64,000 nucleotides of DNA from Psychrobacillus lasiicapitis. Its GTDB lineage: Bacteria; Bacillota; Bacilli; Bacillales_A; Planococcaceae. Both the position numbers and the translations under genes were made by a program. The notes under the pieces were generated by a model. The model was given only the letters and a program-made list of their open reading frames with translations, was not told the origin of the DNA and did not search any database. The stretch covers positions 1 to 64,000 of the forward strand of contig NZ_VDGH01000002.1 of assembly GCF_006861795.1 (NCBI RefSeq), given 5' to 3'. Below, in pieces: positions 45,568-53,711 of the stretch (position 1 is the first letter of the stretch; every line of letters begins with the position of its first letter).

Positions 45568-47253
45568 ATGAAATTTACGATTAGTAGAAAGATGTGGTTT
45601 GGATTTTTGGCGGTATTGCTCCTATTAATAATTGCAAGTGCTTTATCTATCTTCTCAACTATTGATATTACGGATAGATATAAAACAATTATTGACGAAG
45701 ATATGAGAAGAGTAGATCTTTTAGAAGAAATAGAAATTATTCAAAAGGATATGTCAAGCTCTGTTTTAGAATTTGTTATGTTCGGCAAAGAAGATTCCAT
45801 TCAGAAATTAGATGGACAAATGAAAGAGGGATCTGAAGTTGCACAGGAACTGATTGATGGCTTAGCTGATGATCAAGCTTCATTAAAATTAATGGAAGAT
45901 CTTAAAAACGATACAGTTAAATTATTTGAATCGAATAATAAAATAATTGATTTGAAACGAAAAAATGGTATGTTTGCTCAATATGCAGCAAATTCTCAGG
46001 AACTTAACAAAACTATATTGGATACATTGGCACAATTAGAACAAATACAACAAGCAAACGTGGATCAGGCACAAAAAAATCTAGATGAGTATGTAAAACT
46101 TACAAATACAGTCACAATGATACTAACTATCTTAAGCATTATTATTGGTGTACTCGTTTCTCATTTCATCAGTAGAAGCATTTCCAAACCAATTACAAAG
46201 GTTACTGCAGGTCTTGCAGATATAGCTGATGGTAACTTGGTAGTTGAAACTATTAAGATTAAAAACAAAGATGAAGTTGGCGAAATGGCTGTTGCTTTTA
46301 ATAAGATGATTACCGACCTTCGAAATATTGTTTCTAATGTCCGAGACTCTTCGATGCAACTTGCCGCAAACGCGGAGGAACTTTCTGCAAGTTCTGAAGA
46401 AAGTTTAGCATCTACTCAAATGGTGGCGAAATCTGCGGAAGGTCAACTGCTTGCAAGTGAAGAACAAATGAATCACATGGATTCTTCTGTAAAATCTATC
46501 GTAGAATTGCAACAAGGTATTGGAAAAATCGCGAAAAACAACGAGGAAATGTTGCAATCGACAGATGGTGTGAAAAACCTAATAACAAAAGGATCATCTG
46601 TTGTATCAGACGTTGCCAGTCAAATGGATACAATACACACGACGTTTAATGAAACGACAGAAATCATGAAAAGCATGGCGAAGCATTCCGATGAAATCCA
46701 ATCTATCACATCACTAATTACTGATATTTCAGAGCAAACAAATCTTCTTGCACTAAATGCAGCAATTGAAGCAGCGCGTGCTGGGGAATACGGAAAAGGT
46801 TTCGCAGTAGTAGCAGAAGAAGTGCGTAAACTAGCGGAGCAATCAAAAAACTCTGCATCTGAAATTGGATCCATGGTGCAATTAATCCAATCTGCCTCTG
46901 GTGAAGCTGTAAAAGCAATTACGACAGGCGGATCAAAAGTAGAAGAAGGTCTATCTAAAACAACAGAGTCCATTCAAGTATTCAAAGAAATTGAAAACGG
47001 CGTGGGCGATGTAGTATTTAAAGTAGAATCTGTTTCTGTAGCAATTGAGCAAATTCATGCGATGACTGAGTCCGTAACAGAAAGTGTTCATCAGGTTCAA
47101 CAGCTAGCATCTGTAGCTGCAGACGGGGCAAACGACACAAGTGCGGCTACCGAAGAACAGCTTGCGGCCAATGAAGAAATCACAGCTAATGCCCAAACAT
47201 TAGCAGATCTAGCAGAAACACTTCAATCAGAAGTAAGCCATTTTAAAATTTGA
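45568..47253 (+). CDS. Methyl-accepting chemotaxis protein 2
   Basis: 561 residues with the same plan as the upstream receptor: helix 1 (about 10-30), external sensor, helix 2 (about 183-203), HAMP ([16 protein letters not shown]), signalling domain with the identical tip [21 protein letters not shown]. The cytoplasmic halves are highly alike (shared [20 protein letters not shown] and [20 protein letters not shown]), whereas the external domains differ clearly. This is a tandem duplication with divergence of ligand specificity. It ends [10 protein letters not shown]. It has its own promoter and terminator. Confidence 0.93.
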   Translation: MKFTISRKMWFGFLAVLLLLIIASALSIFSTIDITDRYKTIIDEDMRRVDLLEEIEIIQKDMSSSVLEFVMFGKEDSIQKLDGQMKEGSEVAQELIDGLADDQASLKLMEDLKNDTVKLFESNNKIIDLKRKNGMFAQYAANSQELNKTILDTLAQLEQIQQANVDQAQKNLDEYVKLTNTVTMILTILSIIIGVLVSHFISRSISKPITKVTAGLADIADGNLVVETIKIKNKDEVGEMAVAFNKMITDLRNIVSNVRDSSMQLAANAEELSASSEESLASTQMVAKSAEGQLLASEEQMNHMDSSVKSIVELQQGIGKIAKNNEEMLQSTDGVKNLITKGSSVVSDVASQMDTIHTTFNETTEIMKSMAKHSDEIQSITSLITDISEQTNLLALNAAIEAARAGEYGKGFAVVAEEVRKLAEQSKNSASEIGSMVQLIQSASGEAVKAITTGGSKVEEGLSKTTESIQVFKEIENGVGDVVFKVESVSVAIEQIHAMTESVTESVHQVQQLASVAADGANDTSAATEEQLAANEEITANAQTLADLAETLQSEVSHFKI

Positions 47254-47266
47254 TAGATAGTTTAGT

Positions 47267-47297
47267 AGCGACTCCGAGAAATTGGGGTCGCTTTTTT
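47267..47297 (+). terminator. Terminator of chemoreceptor 2
   Basis: AGCGACTCC / GGGGTCGCT with an 8-base loop is followed by TTTTTT. TTGCGATT array 3 starts 19 bases later. Confidence 0.9.
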
Positions 47298-47315
47298 ATA
47301 TGGAAGAAGAGTATC

Positions 47316-47446
47316 TTGCGATTCGGAGGGGGTATCTTGCTATTCTGGGTTGCTACCTTGCGATTTGGGGCGAGTATTTTGTGATTTTAAGCTATGATCT
47401 TGCGATTCAGTCAGTCTATCTTGCGGTTCTTGAGAATATTGCGAGA
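47316..47446. repeat. TTGCGATT array 3 (21-bp lattice)
   Basis: Cores begin at 47316, 47337, 47358, 47379, 47400, 47421 and (degenerate) 47439: five exact 21-bp steps, then 18. The spacers are unrelated to each other, so the period is kept by the core alone. It lies between the terminator of chemoreceptor 2 and the convergent protease gene. Confidence 0.88.
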
Positions 47447-47494
47447 AACGGGTTCTAGGTTACACATAAAAAGTTCAAAGTTATCAAAAACAAT

Positions 47495-47532
47495 AAAACG
47501 CGTTCCGTGAAATCTTCGGGCCGCGTTTTATG
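47495..47532. terminator. Bidirectional terminator between chemoreceptor 2 and the subtilase gene
   Basis: AAAACGCG / CGCGTTTT arms flank a second small pairing (CC/GG); A- and T-runs on both sides permit action on either strand. On the minus strand it ends the protease transcript. Confidence 0.8.
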
Positions 47533-47578
47533 ATTATAAATGTCCGAAAAATAGGAAGTCCACCACTTTTAATCATAA

Positions 47579-48544
47579 TTATTGTGAACTCAAAACCAAC
47601 TCTTTACTCTCTTTCTCAAATACACCGCTCAAATGTTCGATTACCGTCAAATAAACGAGGCCGTTACCTTCAAGCTTGGACGAGAAACCTAGTGGAATCG
47701 TCCTTTTAATTAGCTGAGCATAGAGCTCAGGCTCTGATAGTTCCCGACCGAAATTGTTGTTGACCAAGCTTTTTATGAGAGCAAGTGCCCCAGAGGCATG
47801 AGGTGCAGCCATTGAAGTTCCGCTTAATGTTGCATACTTGCCTTTTAAATACGTAGAGAGGATCTTTTCTCCCGGAGCAACTAAATCTATTTCATTATGA
47901 GAATTGGTAAAATCGGAAGAGCGACGCTCAAGGTTAATTGCACCTACACTAATGACTTCGTTATAACAGCCTGGATAGGCGAATTCATCAGTTGAATCGT
48001 CGCCATCACCCTCATTTCCAGCAGCACAAACTACAAGGATATTGTTACTGATAGCCTTTTTAATCGCTTCATGAAGTTCAGGCATATCATTTGGACCGCC
48101 TAGCGACATGGAGATAATATCCGCTTTTTGTTCAATGGCATAATTGATTCCATTGATAATCCACTCATATTGTCCCGAGCCTTTTTTATTCAATACCTTT
48201 ATGATAAGTAAATTTGCTTCAGGAGCTACTCCGACTACACCTTTATCGTTCTTCTGTGCAGCAATCGTTCCGGCAACGTGAGTGCCATGTCCATTATAAT
48301 CGAGGAATATATCGGGATTGCTTCCATCATCGTCCGTAAAGTTCCGACCGCCTATAATCCGTTCTTGTAAATCAGGATGACTACTATCGCATCCTGTATC
48401 CAGGACAGCTACCGTAATACCTTTTCCTTTTGTTTTGTCCCAAATCTTGGGTGCTTGAATTAATTCTACGCCTGTAGGAATTTCATTGGTCTCCGTCATT
48501 TGTACAATCACTTCATATGGAATTACGTGAACAAAATTATCCAT
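47579..48544 (-). CDS. Intracellular subtilisin-family serine protease (ISP)
   Basis: 321 residues, no signal peptide. The triad is Asp49 (VLDTGCD), His86 (GHGTHVAG) and Ser244 (GTSMAAPH), with oxyanion Asn177 (AAGNEGDGDD). The short N-terminal extension contains VIPYEV, matching the LIPY/F motif with which intracellular subtilisins inhibit themselves until it is cleaved. The start is placed at ATG 48544, six bases after AGGAGG; a longer frame would begin at an unlikely TTG within that ribosome site. Known ISPs degrade cytosolic proteins in stationary phase. It is divergent from the protease-nuclease gene. Confidence 0.93.
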   Translation of the reverse strand: MDNFVHVIPYEVIVQMTETNEIPTGVELIQAPKIWDKTKGKGITVAVLDTGCDSSHPDLQERIIGGRNFTDDDGSNPDIFLDYNGHGTHVAGTIAAQKNDKGVVGVAPEANLLIIKVLNKKGSGQYEWIINGINYAIEQKADIISMSLGGPNDMPELHEAIKKAISNNILVVCAAGNEGDGDDSTDEFAYPGCYNEVISVGAINLERRSSDFTNSHNEIDLVAPGEKILSTYLKGKYATLSGTSMAAPHASGALALIKSLVNNNFGRELSEPELYAQLIKRTIPLGFSSKLEGNGLVYLTVIEHLSGVFEKESKELVLSSQ

Positions 48545-48958
48545 TTTATACCTCCTCAAAGTATTATTGGAAACTTATTCAAAAACTTTTATCATTAACT
48601 TACTGTTATGGGGAATCTACTAATAGTTTTGTTTCTATTAGAAGTGATAGTGTATTGTAAAATAAATCTTATCATTGTCTGATTATTCTGTCAAATTAAT
48701 ATTGAGTAGTTTGAATAATAGATTCAGAAGACTTATTTGAGAGATATCCTATTTAGCGCTTATTCACTATTAAAGTTTAAAATATAAAGAAATATCTCTA
48801 AAACTAGTACATGTTAGATGATGCGAGTAACCGATAAATAGCTATTGAGTCTTTGGACTAAAAATTTATTATAATACCCGTAAAAAGTAACTTCCAATGA
48901 AATAATTGAAATGTTAGAATAATCAAAACGAAATGAATATACTTCAAGGAGGATAAAC
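48545..48958. other. Divergent intergenic region between ISP and protease-nuclease genes
   Basis: 414 AT-rich bases with no credible gene. They must hold the promoters of both divergent genes. On the plus strand TTGAGT (48845) and TATAAT (48870) are a possible pair with a long 19-base spacer. No clear operator palindrome was found. Confidence 0.5.
48845..48875 (+). promoter_or_regulatory. Candidate promoter of the protease-nuclease gene
   Basis: TTGAGT (48845-48850) and a perfect TATAAT (48870-48875) are separated by 19 bases, two more than optimal, about 85 bases before the start codon. Confidence 0.4.
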
Positions 48959-50758
48959 ATGTCTATTAAACGACTTGAAAAGTTTCAAAGCTATAATATG
49001 AATCTTGTAGATTTGCAACAACAACAAGCATTAAAGCGTTATATCGCGCGTTCTAGTGAACGTGAAAGAATTGCTAGTGAACTGCAAACTAAAAATCCTT
49101 TAGAAGTAGATACGCCTGAGCGAGTTACACTTCGTAAAGCAATTATAGATCCACGTGATGGACTTGCTATAGAGCGTATTATTGGTCAAGATGATCTATT
49201 TCCTATCTCTTATCTTGAAGCAGGTCTGCAAGCAGCAAGACCAGTTTGTAGAATCGAAATTCGAGATCGAATAGGCAGGGTTCTTGGACATGCTACAGGT
49301 TTTCTTGTATCACCTTCGTTATTGCTTACAAATAATCATGTTTTGGAGAACTACGATAGTGCTCAGTTTAGTCGAGCACAATTCAACTATGAAGTTGATC
49401 TTGACTTGAAAGAACGTCCGATGAAAACCTTCCGTTTAACACCTGAGCGTTTATTTATAACGGATCAGAAGCTTGATTTCACATTGGTCGCGATAGAGGA
49501 TATGTCTGCTGATGGCGCCAAAGTAAGTGATTTTGGGTTCTTACCCCTCATTCCGCAAACGGGCAAAGGATTGGTTGGTGAATATGTATCAATTATTCAA
49601 CATCCTTCAGGGGCTCCTAAAGCTGTGGCGATTAGAGAAAATCAAATTATGGATGTATTTGACGACTATATTCATTACTCCACAGATACCATGCCCGGAT
49701 CCTCTGGTTCACCTGTATATAATGACGAATGGATTGTAATCTGTCTCCACCATGCAGGCGTTCCAGATCCAAAGGATGCGGCTAAATTTATTGCCAATGA
49801 AGGGATTCGCATAAGCAGTATTATCCAGTTTGTCGTGGAGCAAAGCGCCAACTTGGGTGAAGATCAAAAGTTATTAATAAATGACATTGTGAAGGGGTGG
49901 GAAGTCCAAGGTCCTACTACTGAAGAGATGGTAGTTGAGGAGTTAAGCGATTCATGGTATGAAGGTTCGACCGGCTATGACACTCAATTTCTTGGTGACG
50001 ATTATGAAGTTCCTCATCCGATATTCAGGTCTGATCTTGAACAGGATGTTGCCCAGTTAAAAGACGGAAGCAATGTGCTCCATTATACGCATTTTTCAAT
50101 TGTCATGAGCAAATCACGCCGTTTAGCATATTATACGGTGGTTAATATTGACGGCAATCAGTTGAGGAAGATTGGTCGTAATGACAAGTGGTATCTCGAT
50201 TCTCGCATCGAAATAGAGTACCAGTGCGGTCCTGAATTATATAAAAATAATCCGCTTGATCGGGGACATCTTGTCCGCCGGCTTGATCCTGTTTGGGGAG
50301 ATTCGGCGGAAAGGGCAAATAAGGATACGTTCCACTTTACCAATTGTGCTCCTCAGCAAAGTAAGTTGAATCAAAAAACCTGGTTGGATCTGGAGAATTA
50401 TATTTTAGATAATGCCGAAAACTCGAATCTTAAAGTAACGGTGTTTACTGGACCAGTTTTTAGGATGGATGACATTATTTACAGAGGCGTTCAGATACCG
50501 GCAGAATTTTGGAAAATAGCAGTCATTGTTAAGAAAGATGGAAACCTCTCTGCAACTGCTTATTTGCAGACTCAAAAAAATCTTATTGAGGATTTGGAAT
50601 TTGCTTTCGGTGAATATAAAACATACCAAGTGCCCATTTCAAAAATCGAGGAGACTACAGGTCTTGATTTTGAAGATTTACGTAATTACGATCCTATCAA
50701 TCAATTAGAATCGACTATAGGATATGTCATTGATGCACCCGAGGATATAAAACTCTGA
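48959..50758 (+). CDS. Trypsin-like serine protease fused to a DNA/RNA non-specific endonuclease
   Basis: 599 residues, no signal peptide or membrane helix, so probably cytosolic. Residues 1-95 are helical and charged. About 96-300 is a chymotrypsin-fold protease of the V8/glutamyl-endopeptidase type with a full triad: His127 (LLTNNHVL), Asp173 (KLDFTLVAI), Ser249 (PGSSGSPVY). About 350-590 is a beta-beta-alpha-Me (NUC) nuclease: His437 in DRGHL, Asn471 in LNQKTW and Glu479 for the Mg2+ site, with FTNCAPQ between. Both halves look active. AAGGAGGATAAAC precedes the ATG. Related two-domain proteins exist in bacteria; a role in controlled self-killing or defence is inference. Confidence 0.88.
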   Translation: MSIKRLEKFQSYNMNLVDLQQQQALKRYIARSSERERIASELQTKNPLEVDTPERVTLRKAIIDPRDGLAIERIIGQDDLFPISYLEAGLQAARPVCRIEIRDRIGRVLGHATGFLVSPSLLLTNNHVLENYDSAQFSRAQFNYEVDLDLKERPMKTFRLTPERLFITDQKLDFTLVAIEDMSADGAKVSDFGFLPLIPQTGKGLVGEYVSIIQHPSGAPKAVAIRENQIMDVFDDYIHYSTDTMPGSSGSPVYNDEWIVICLHHAGVPDPKDAAKFIANEGIRISSIIQFVVEQSANLGEDQKLLINDIVKGWEVQGPTTEEMVVEELSDSWYEGSTGYDTQFLGDDYEVPHPIFRSDLEQDVAQLKDGSNVLHYTHFSIVMSKSRRLAYYTVVNIDGNQLRKIGRNDKWYLDSRIEIEYQCGPELYKNNPLDRGHLVRRLDPVWGDSAERANKDTFHFTNCAPQQSKLNQKTWLDLENYILDNAENSNLKVTVFTGPVFRMDDIIYRGVQIPAEFWKIAVIVKKDGNLSATAYLQTQKNLIEDLEFAFGEYKTYQVPISKIEETTGLDFEDLRNYDPINQLESTIGYVIDAPEDIKL

Positions 50759-50781
50759 AATTTGAACATTAAAATTTAGCT

Positions 50782-50824
50782 ATTGTTCCCCTAGTGGTAG
50801 CGGCTCTACCACTGGGCCAACTAT
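50782..50824 (+). other. Long stem-loop between the protease-nuclease and YiiX-like genes
   Basis: Nineteen-base arms, 15 of them paired, around a CGGCT loop; the inner CTAGTGGTAG / CTACCACT part is strong. There is no T-run, so it is not a plain terminator. It may be an mRNA-processing or stability element. Its resemblance to a tRNA D-arm is superficial. Confidence 0.55.
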
Positions 50825-50870
50825 AACCCTTAATATAGGTAGATAATATTGATTTGAGGAGCGATTATAA

Positions 50871-51461
50871 ATGGGGACTAGTAAATTTAATGGAATAAAT
50901 CAGATTTCCTATCAACTAGCAAAAAGTAAAATAAAAACAGGAGATATTCTTTTTTGTAGCGGTCGCTATTTAGTCAGTGAGATGATAAAAAAACTATCAA
51001 ACTCTGTATTCAGTCATGTAGCCTTGTTAGTATATTGGAATGAGCGTGTACTTGTATTGGAAAGTGTGGAAGACGACGGTGTCAGGGTGGTCCCATTATC
51101 ACATTATCTTTACAATTATGAAAATAGTAAGGAAAAGTATAATGGAGAAATGTATGTAGCCCGACATGTAGTTGTTGATAGTTCTGATTTTGATAAAGAA
51201 AAAATAAAAAGTATGTGTGGAAAAGCGATTGATTTGCTTAATCGAAATTATGACAAAGACGAGATAGCCAAGATTGTTGCACGCATAAGTCTAGGAATCG
51301 TAAGACATACGGAGGATTTTGAATATATGTGTTCTGAATTTGTAGACGAATGCTACAAGCAATTGGAAATAGAGCTTTCACGCGATCCAATGGGTTTTAT
51401 TTTCCCGGAACATATTGCGGCAGATCCCTATGTCAAACCTTTGTTCGAAATCACTCCATGA
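50871..51461 (+). CDS. YiiX/YebB-like permuted papain-fold hydrolase
   Basis: 196 residues, no signal peptide. The pattern is that of permuted NlpC/P60 (YaeF/YiiX) proteins: KTGDILFCSG, the catalytic His49 in FSHVALLVYW, the nearby Glu64 in VLES, and the catalytic Cys154 late in the chain in EYMCSEFVDECY. Such proteins hydrolyse amide or ester bonds, in some cases of lipids; the substrate here is unknown. TTGAGGAGCGATTATAA precedes the ATG. It is 112 bases after the protease-nuclease gene in the same direction and may share its transcript. Confidence 0.78.
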   Translation: MGTSKFNGINQISYQLAKSKIKTGDILFCSGRYLVSEMIKKLSNSVFSHVALLVYWNERVLVLESVEDDGVRVVPLSHYLYNYENSKEKYNGEMYVARHVVVDSSDFDKEKIKSMCGKAIDLLNRNYDKDEIAKIVARISLGIVRHTEDFEYMCSEFVDECYKQLEIELSRDPMGFIFPEHIAADPYVKPLFEITP

Positions 51462-51783
51462 TATCATTTCAGGTTTAATAAATCACAGTGATCTAGATAA
51501 CTACTAAAATTCCATTCTCTTCAGATTTCTAAAAATAAATACTTTTTTTGAGCACATTTTACTGATTCTAGGAAAATACTAAAAGTATTGTTTCTATTAT
51601 TGGTGCTTGTTGCATACTATAGATAAAAGTTACTCACATATGGAGTTGTAGTAAGTCCTATGCGCAAGCTTTATTGTTTCACAATAACGAAGTATAAAGA
51701 AATCTAGGTTTCTTAATGAATTTAGTGATATCGTATTACACTTCAAACAACAATTCATCATATAATTATAAACCTAACATACA
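51462..51783. other. AT-rich intergenic stretch
   Basis: No reading frame with a ribosome site is seen. A short inverted pair (ATACTTTT near 51540, AAAAGTAT near 51588) is the only structure noticed. It may carry the promoter of an antisense RNA to the toxin gene downstream, but no convincing -35/-10 pair was found. Confidence 0.4.
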
Positions 51784-51817
51784 ATAAAAAGGACTGAGTG
51801 TTTCAGCACTCAGTCCT
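51784..51817 (-). terminator. Minus-strand terminator downstream of the holin-like toxin gene
   Basis: Perfect 11-bp arms AGGACTGAGTG / CACTCAGTCCT with a 6-base loop; read on the minus strand they are followed by TTTTTATT. On the plus strand no T-run follows. Confidence 0.85.
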
Positions 51818-51906
51818 AAATGGTAGACTGCTAGACAAAATCATGGTCGATTTTGTGCATCGTACGACGACGTAATTAGTTGGGCAGAAAAAGCTTTTGG
51901 CTAAAG

Positions 51907-51960
51907 AAGAAAGAAGTAATTGTCCACACTCCTGCCGATGGGGGCGGTTACTTCTTTCTT
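51907..51960. terminator. 13-bp inverted repeat over the end of the toxin gene
   Basis: AAGAAAGAAGTAA (51907) is the exact reverse complement of TTACTTCTTTCTT (51948). On the minus strand the left arm contains the last toxin codons and its stop. It may terminate the toxin mRNA and a convergent antisense RNA, the usual layout of type I toxin genes. Confidence 0.6.
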
Positions 51961-52055
51961 GATAAGAAAAAGATAACTGACAACGCCACCGACATAAAAG
52001 CAATCCAACCGCCAGATAGTTGAATGAGTAAGCTTAGCAATTCGTATGTTGTCAT
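51948..52055 (-). CDS. Putative holin-like toxin, type I toxin-antitoxin (35 aa)
   Basis: The 35-codon frame reads MTTYELLSLLIQLSGGW followed by a single hydrophobic helix (IAFMSVALSVIFFL) and the basic tail SRKK. This is the layout of the Hol-Tox (PF16935) family of membrane peptides, which depolarise the cell unless silenced by an antisense RNA. A strong GGAGGTGA ribosome site lies 6 bases before the ATG. The gene was found by reading the minus strand directly. Inverted repeats cover its 3' end. The antisense RNA is expected on the plus strand between about 51820 and 51960. Confidence 0.85.
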   Translation of the reverse strand: MTTYELLSLLIQLSGGWIAFMSVALSVIFFLSRKK

Positions 52056-52275
52056 TTGTATTCACCTCCATAAATGGTGCAGTTTTTTAGGGCGTAAAAT
52101 GATAGAGATAGCCCTTTTATTATGTATATGTGCAATCAAATACGTATATGTTTAATTTCTCTAGGGAATATTAGGGATTTTCACTAATTAGTCTTTTATC
52201 TCTAAGAAGCGGGAGTTCCAGCTCCTATAGCATAGTAAAATAATAATAGTTCTGGGTACTTGTGTATCTAGAAGT

Positions 52276-52313
52276 AAAAAATCAACCCTCTATAACACAG
52301 GTTGATTTTTTTT
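52276..52313. terminator. Bidirectional terminator
   Basis: AAAAATCAACC / GGTTGATTTTT around a 12-base loop, with A- and T-runs on both sides. On the minus strand it lies exactly at the end of the decayed frame at 52290. Confidence 0.82.
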
Positions 52314-52609
52314 ATTTCCCCGAGTATCTGGTCTCGCTTTTGCCTTTAATCCTTTTGTAATATCCACGGAAGAATCCTCTACAACTTCACCACGCGATAT
52401 ATATTCATTTTGATGTCCCTACATGAGCTTAAATAACATGTGTGACCTTGGACGAAGACATGCATGACCTTTTTTATGATTTCACTTTCCTCTTGCAGCT
52501 CTTCTTCCACTTTCAACTTCGCTAACTATTCGCATGTTCTCTAGTTTGAACTGCAATCAAAGACACGCTCTCTTTATTTTCTGTTAGTATGAAGTTCGTA
52601 TTTGAACAT
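52290..52609 (-). pseudogene. Decayed coding sequence, function unknown
   Basis: Three consecutive minus-strand segments in different frames read like protein: NFILTENKESVSLIAVQTRE, then LAKLKVEEELQEESEIIKKV, then NEYISRGEVVEDSSVDITKG, the last ending at a stop inside a terminator loop. At least two frameshifts separate them. The product was not recognised. No start codon with a ribosome site is clear. The codon-like composition and the terminator position are the only support. Confidence 0.35.
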
Positions 52610-52778
52610 GTCCAATTTTTATACTGACTTCAAATATTGCGAGTAAGCACTAGATTGTTGGGAGAAACTTATTCTCTGTTGCGCGTAAGCGAACCTCCCC
52701 GAATACCATAAAATCTTCCTCAACTAGACACAACCTTCTCCGACACAATACCGTATAATATACTTAGGTGATTATTCT

Positions 52779-53210
52779 ATGTATAAATTTATAGTATTTG
52801 CACATGTATTGAGCGCAATTTTGTCTATTGGTCCGTTTTTTGTACTTTTTCCGTTATTAAATAGGATGAAACTCCAAAATAGAGAGGTGCTAGATTCACA
52901 TTTAGAGGTGTTTCAGGCTGCTATCCGTATTGTGAAGCATGCAGGACATGTGCTTGTTGTATCTGGGATTTTGCTGATGTGGCAAGGAAATTGGCCGTGG
53001 TCGACGTCGTGGGTCATTATGACGATTGTTGTAATGGTGAGTTCGATCGTTTTTCTGGCACGAGCTTTTAAGCCGAATATTCGATTGTTTCGGGATGAGA
53101 AGATAGATTTGAATACGCTTGTAGTAAAATTACGTCGCTCTGTTTGGCTCTATATTTTATTGTTACTCATCATGCTTTGGTTTATGGTAGCCAAGCCGAA
53201 TCTATGGTGA
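52779..53210 (+). CDS. Integral membrane protein (DUF2269-like)
   Basis: 143 residues with four membrane helices (about 4-26, 50-70, 75-95, 118-138) and short loops. The opening FIVFAHVLSAILSIGPFF, with a His in the first helix, resembles the DUF2269 family of small membrane proteins, for which no reaction is known. The His residues (HVL, HAGH) in membrane helices could bind haem, which is inference. It is a single gene followed by its own terminator. Confidence 0.65.
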   Translation: MYKFIVFAHVLSAILSIGPFFVLFPLLNRMKLQNREVLDSHLEVFQAAIRIVKHAGHVLVVSGILLMWQGNWPWSTSWVIMTIVVMVSSIVFLARAFKPNIRLFRDEKIDLNTLVVKLRRSVWLYILLLLIMLWFMVAKPNLW

Positions 53211-53216
53211 ATATTT

Positions 53217-53245
53217 GCCTTCCTGTGTCTATAGGAGGGCTTTTT
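53217..53245 (+). terminator. Terminator of the small membrane-protein gene
   Basis: GCCTTCCT / AGGAGGGC with an 8-base loop is followed by TTTTT. Confidence 0.82.
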
Positions 53246-53415
53246 CTTTGCAAATTAATACACTTGGTTGCTCTTAGGTCAAAATTGGTTGCTTCTTCAT
53301 AAAAATTAGTTTCCCTTAGCTTAATTTTGTTATTTAATAGAAAATAATTCCACTCGCCCCTCCTCCAAATAGTAATCCAATAACTCATTAAAACACAGAC
53401 AGATTAGCCCTTTGA

Positions 53416-53451
53416 GAACCTTTCTCACCGCCGATGTGAGGAGGTTTTTTA
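53416..53451 (+). terminator. Second terminator upstream of ilvD
   Basis: AACC-TTTCTCAC pairs with GTGAG-GAGGTT around CGCCGAT and is followed by TTTTTTA. No gene lies between it and the previous terminator. It insulates the ilvD promoter. Confidence 0.75.
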
Positions 53452-53569
53452 TTTTGAACAAAAAATTCACAATTATTTTTCAAGCGTGTAAAGTGCGATA
53501 TATCGCAAATGTAAACGATTACATAGAATATGAATATTCCAAACTAACAGATTATTTTAAAAAAGGGTG

Positions 53570-53598
53570 TTGACGGGGCATTTTAAAGGCGATATGAT
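53570..53598 (+). promoter_or_regulatory. Sigma-A promoter of the ilv-leu operon
   Basis: TTGACG (53570-53575), exactly 17 bases and TATGAT (53593-53598): five of six matches in each box. It stands 114 bases before the ilvD start, and the leader contains a CodY-like site and three small hairpins. Confidence 0.85.
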
Positions 53599-53615
53599 AA
53601 CTACAATATATTAAA

Positions 53616-53630
53616 TATTGTGAGAAAATT
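53616..53630 (+). promoter_or_regulatory. CodY-box-like operator
   Basis: TATTGTGAGAAAATT matches the CodY consensus AATTTTCWGAAAATT at 12 of 15 positions. It lies at about +11 to +25 relative to the predicted start site, where CodY would block transcription when branched-chain amino acids and GTP are high. Confidence 0.6.
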
Positions 53631-53711
53631 CACAAACTAAAAAAGACTAAAAATAGTCTGAAGCTGCAAAGCTAAACGCTAGATAAGCGGTAAGTATAGG
53701 AGCGATTGAAA

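Noticed and set aside
50785-50830. tRNA gene or tRNA remnant
   Set aside because: The AGTGGTAG/CTACCACT pair recalls a D-arm but no acceptor stem, anticodon arm or T-arm can be formed.
51803-52003. Minus-strand 66-codon reading frame overlapping the toxin region
   Set aside because: It has no ribosome site and overlaps the better supported holin-like frame and its terminators.
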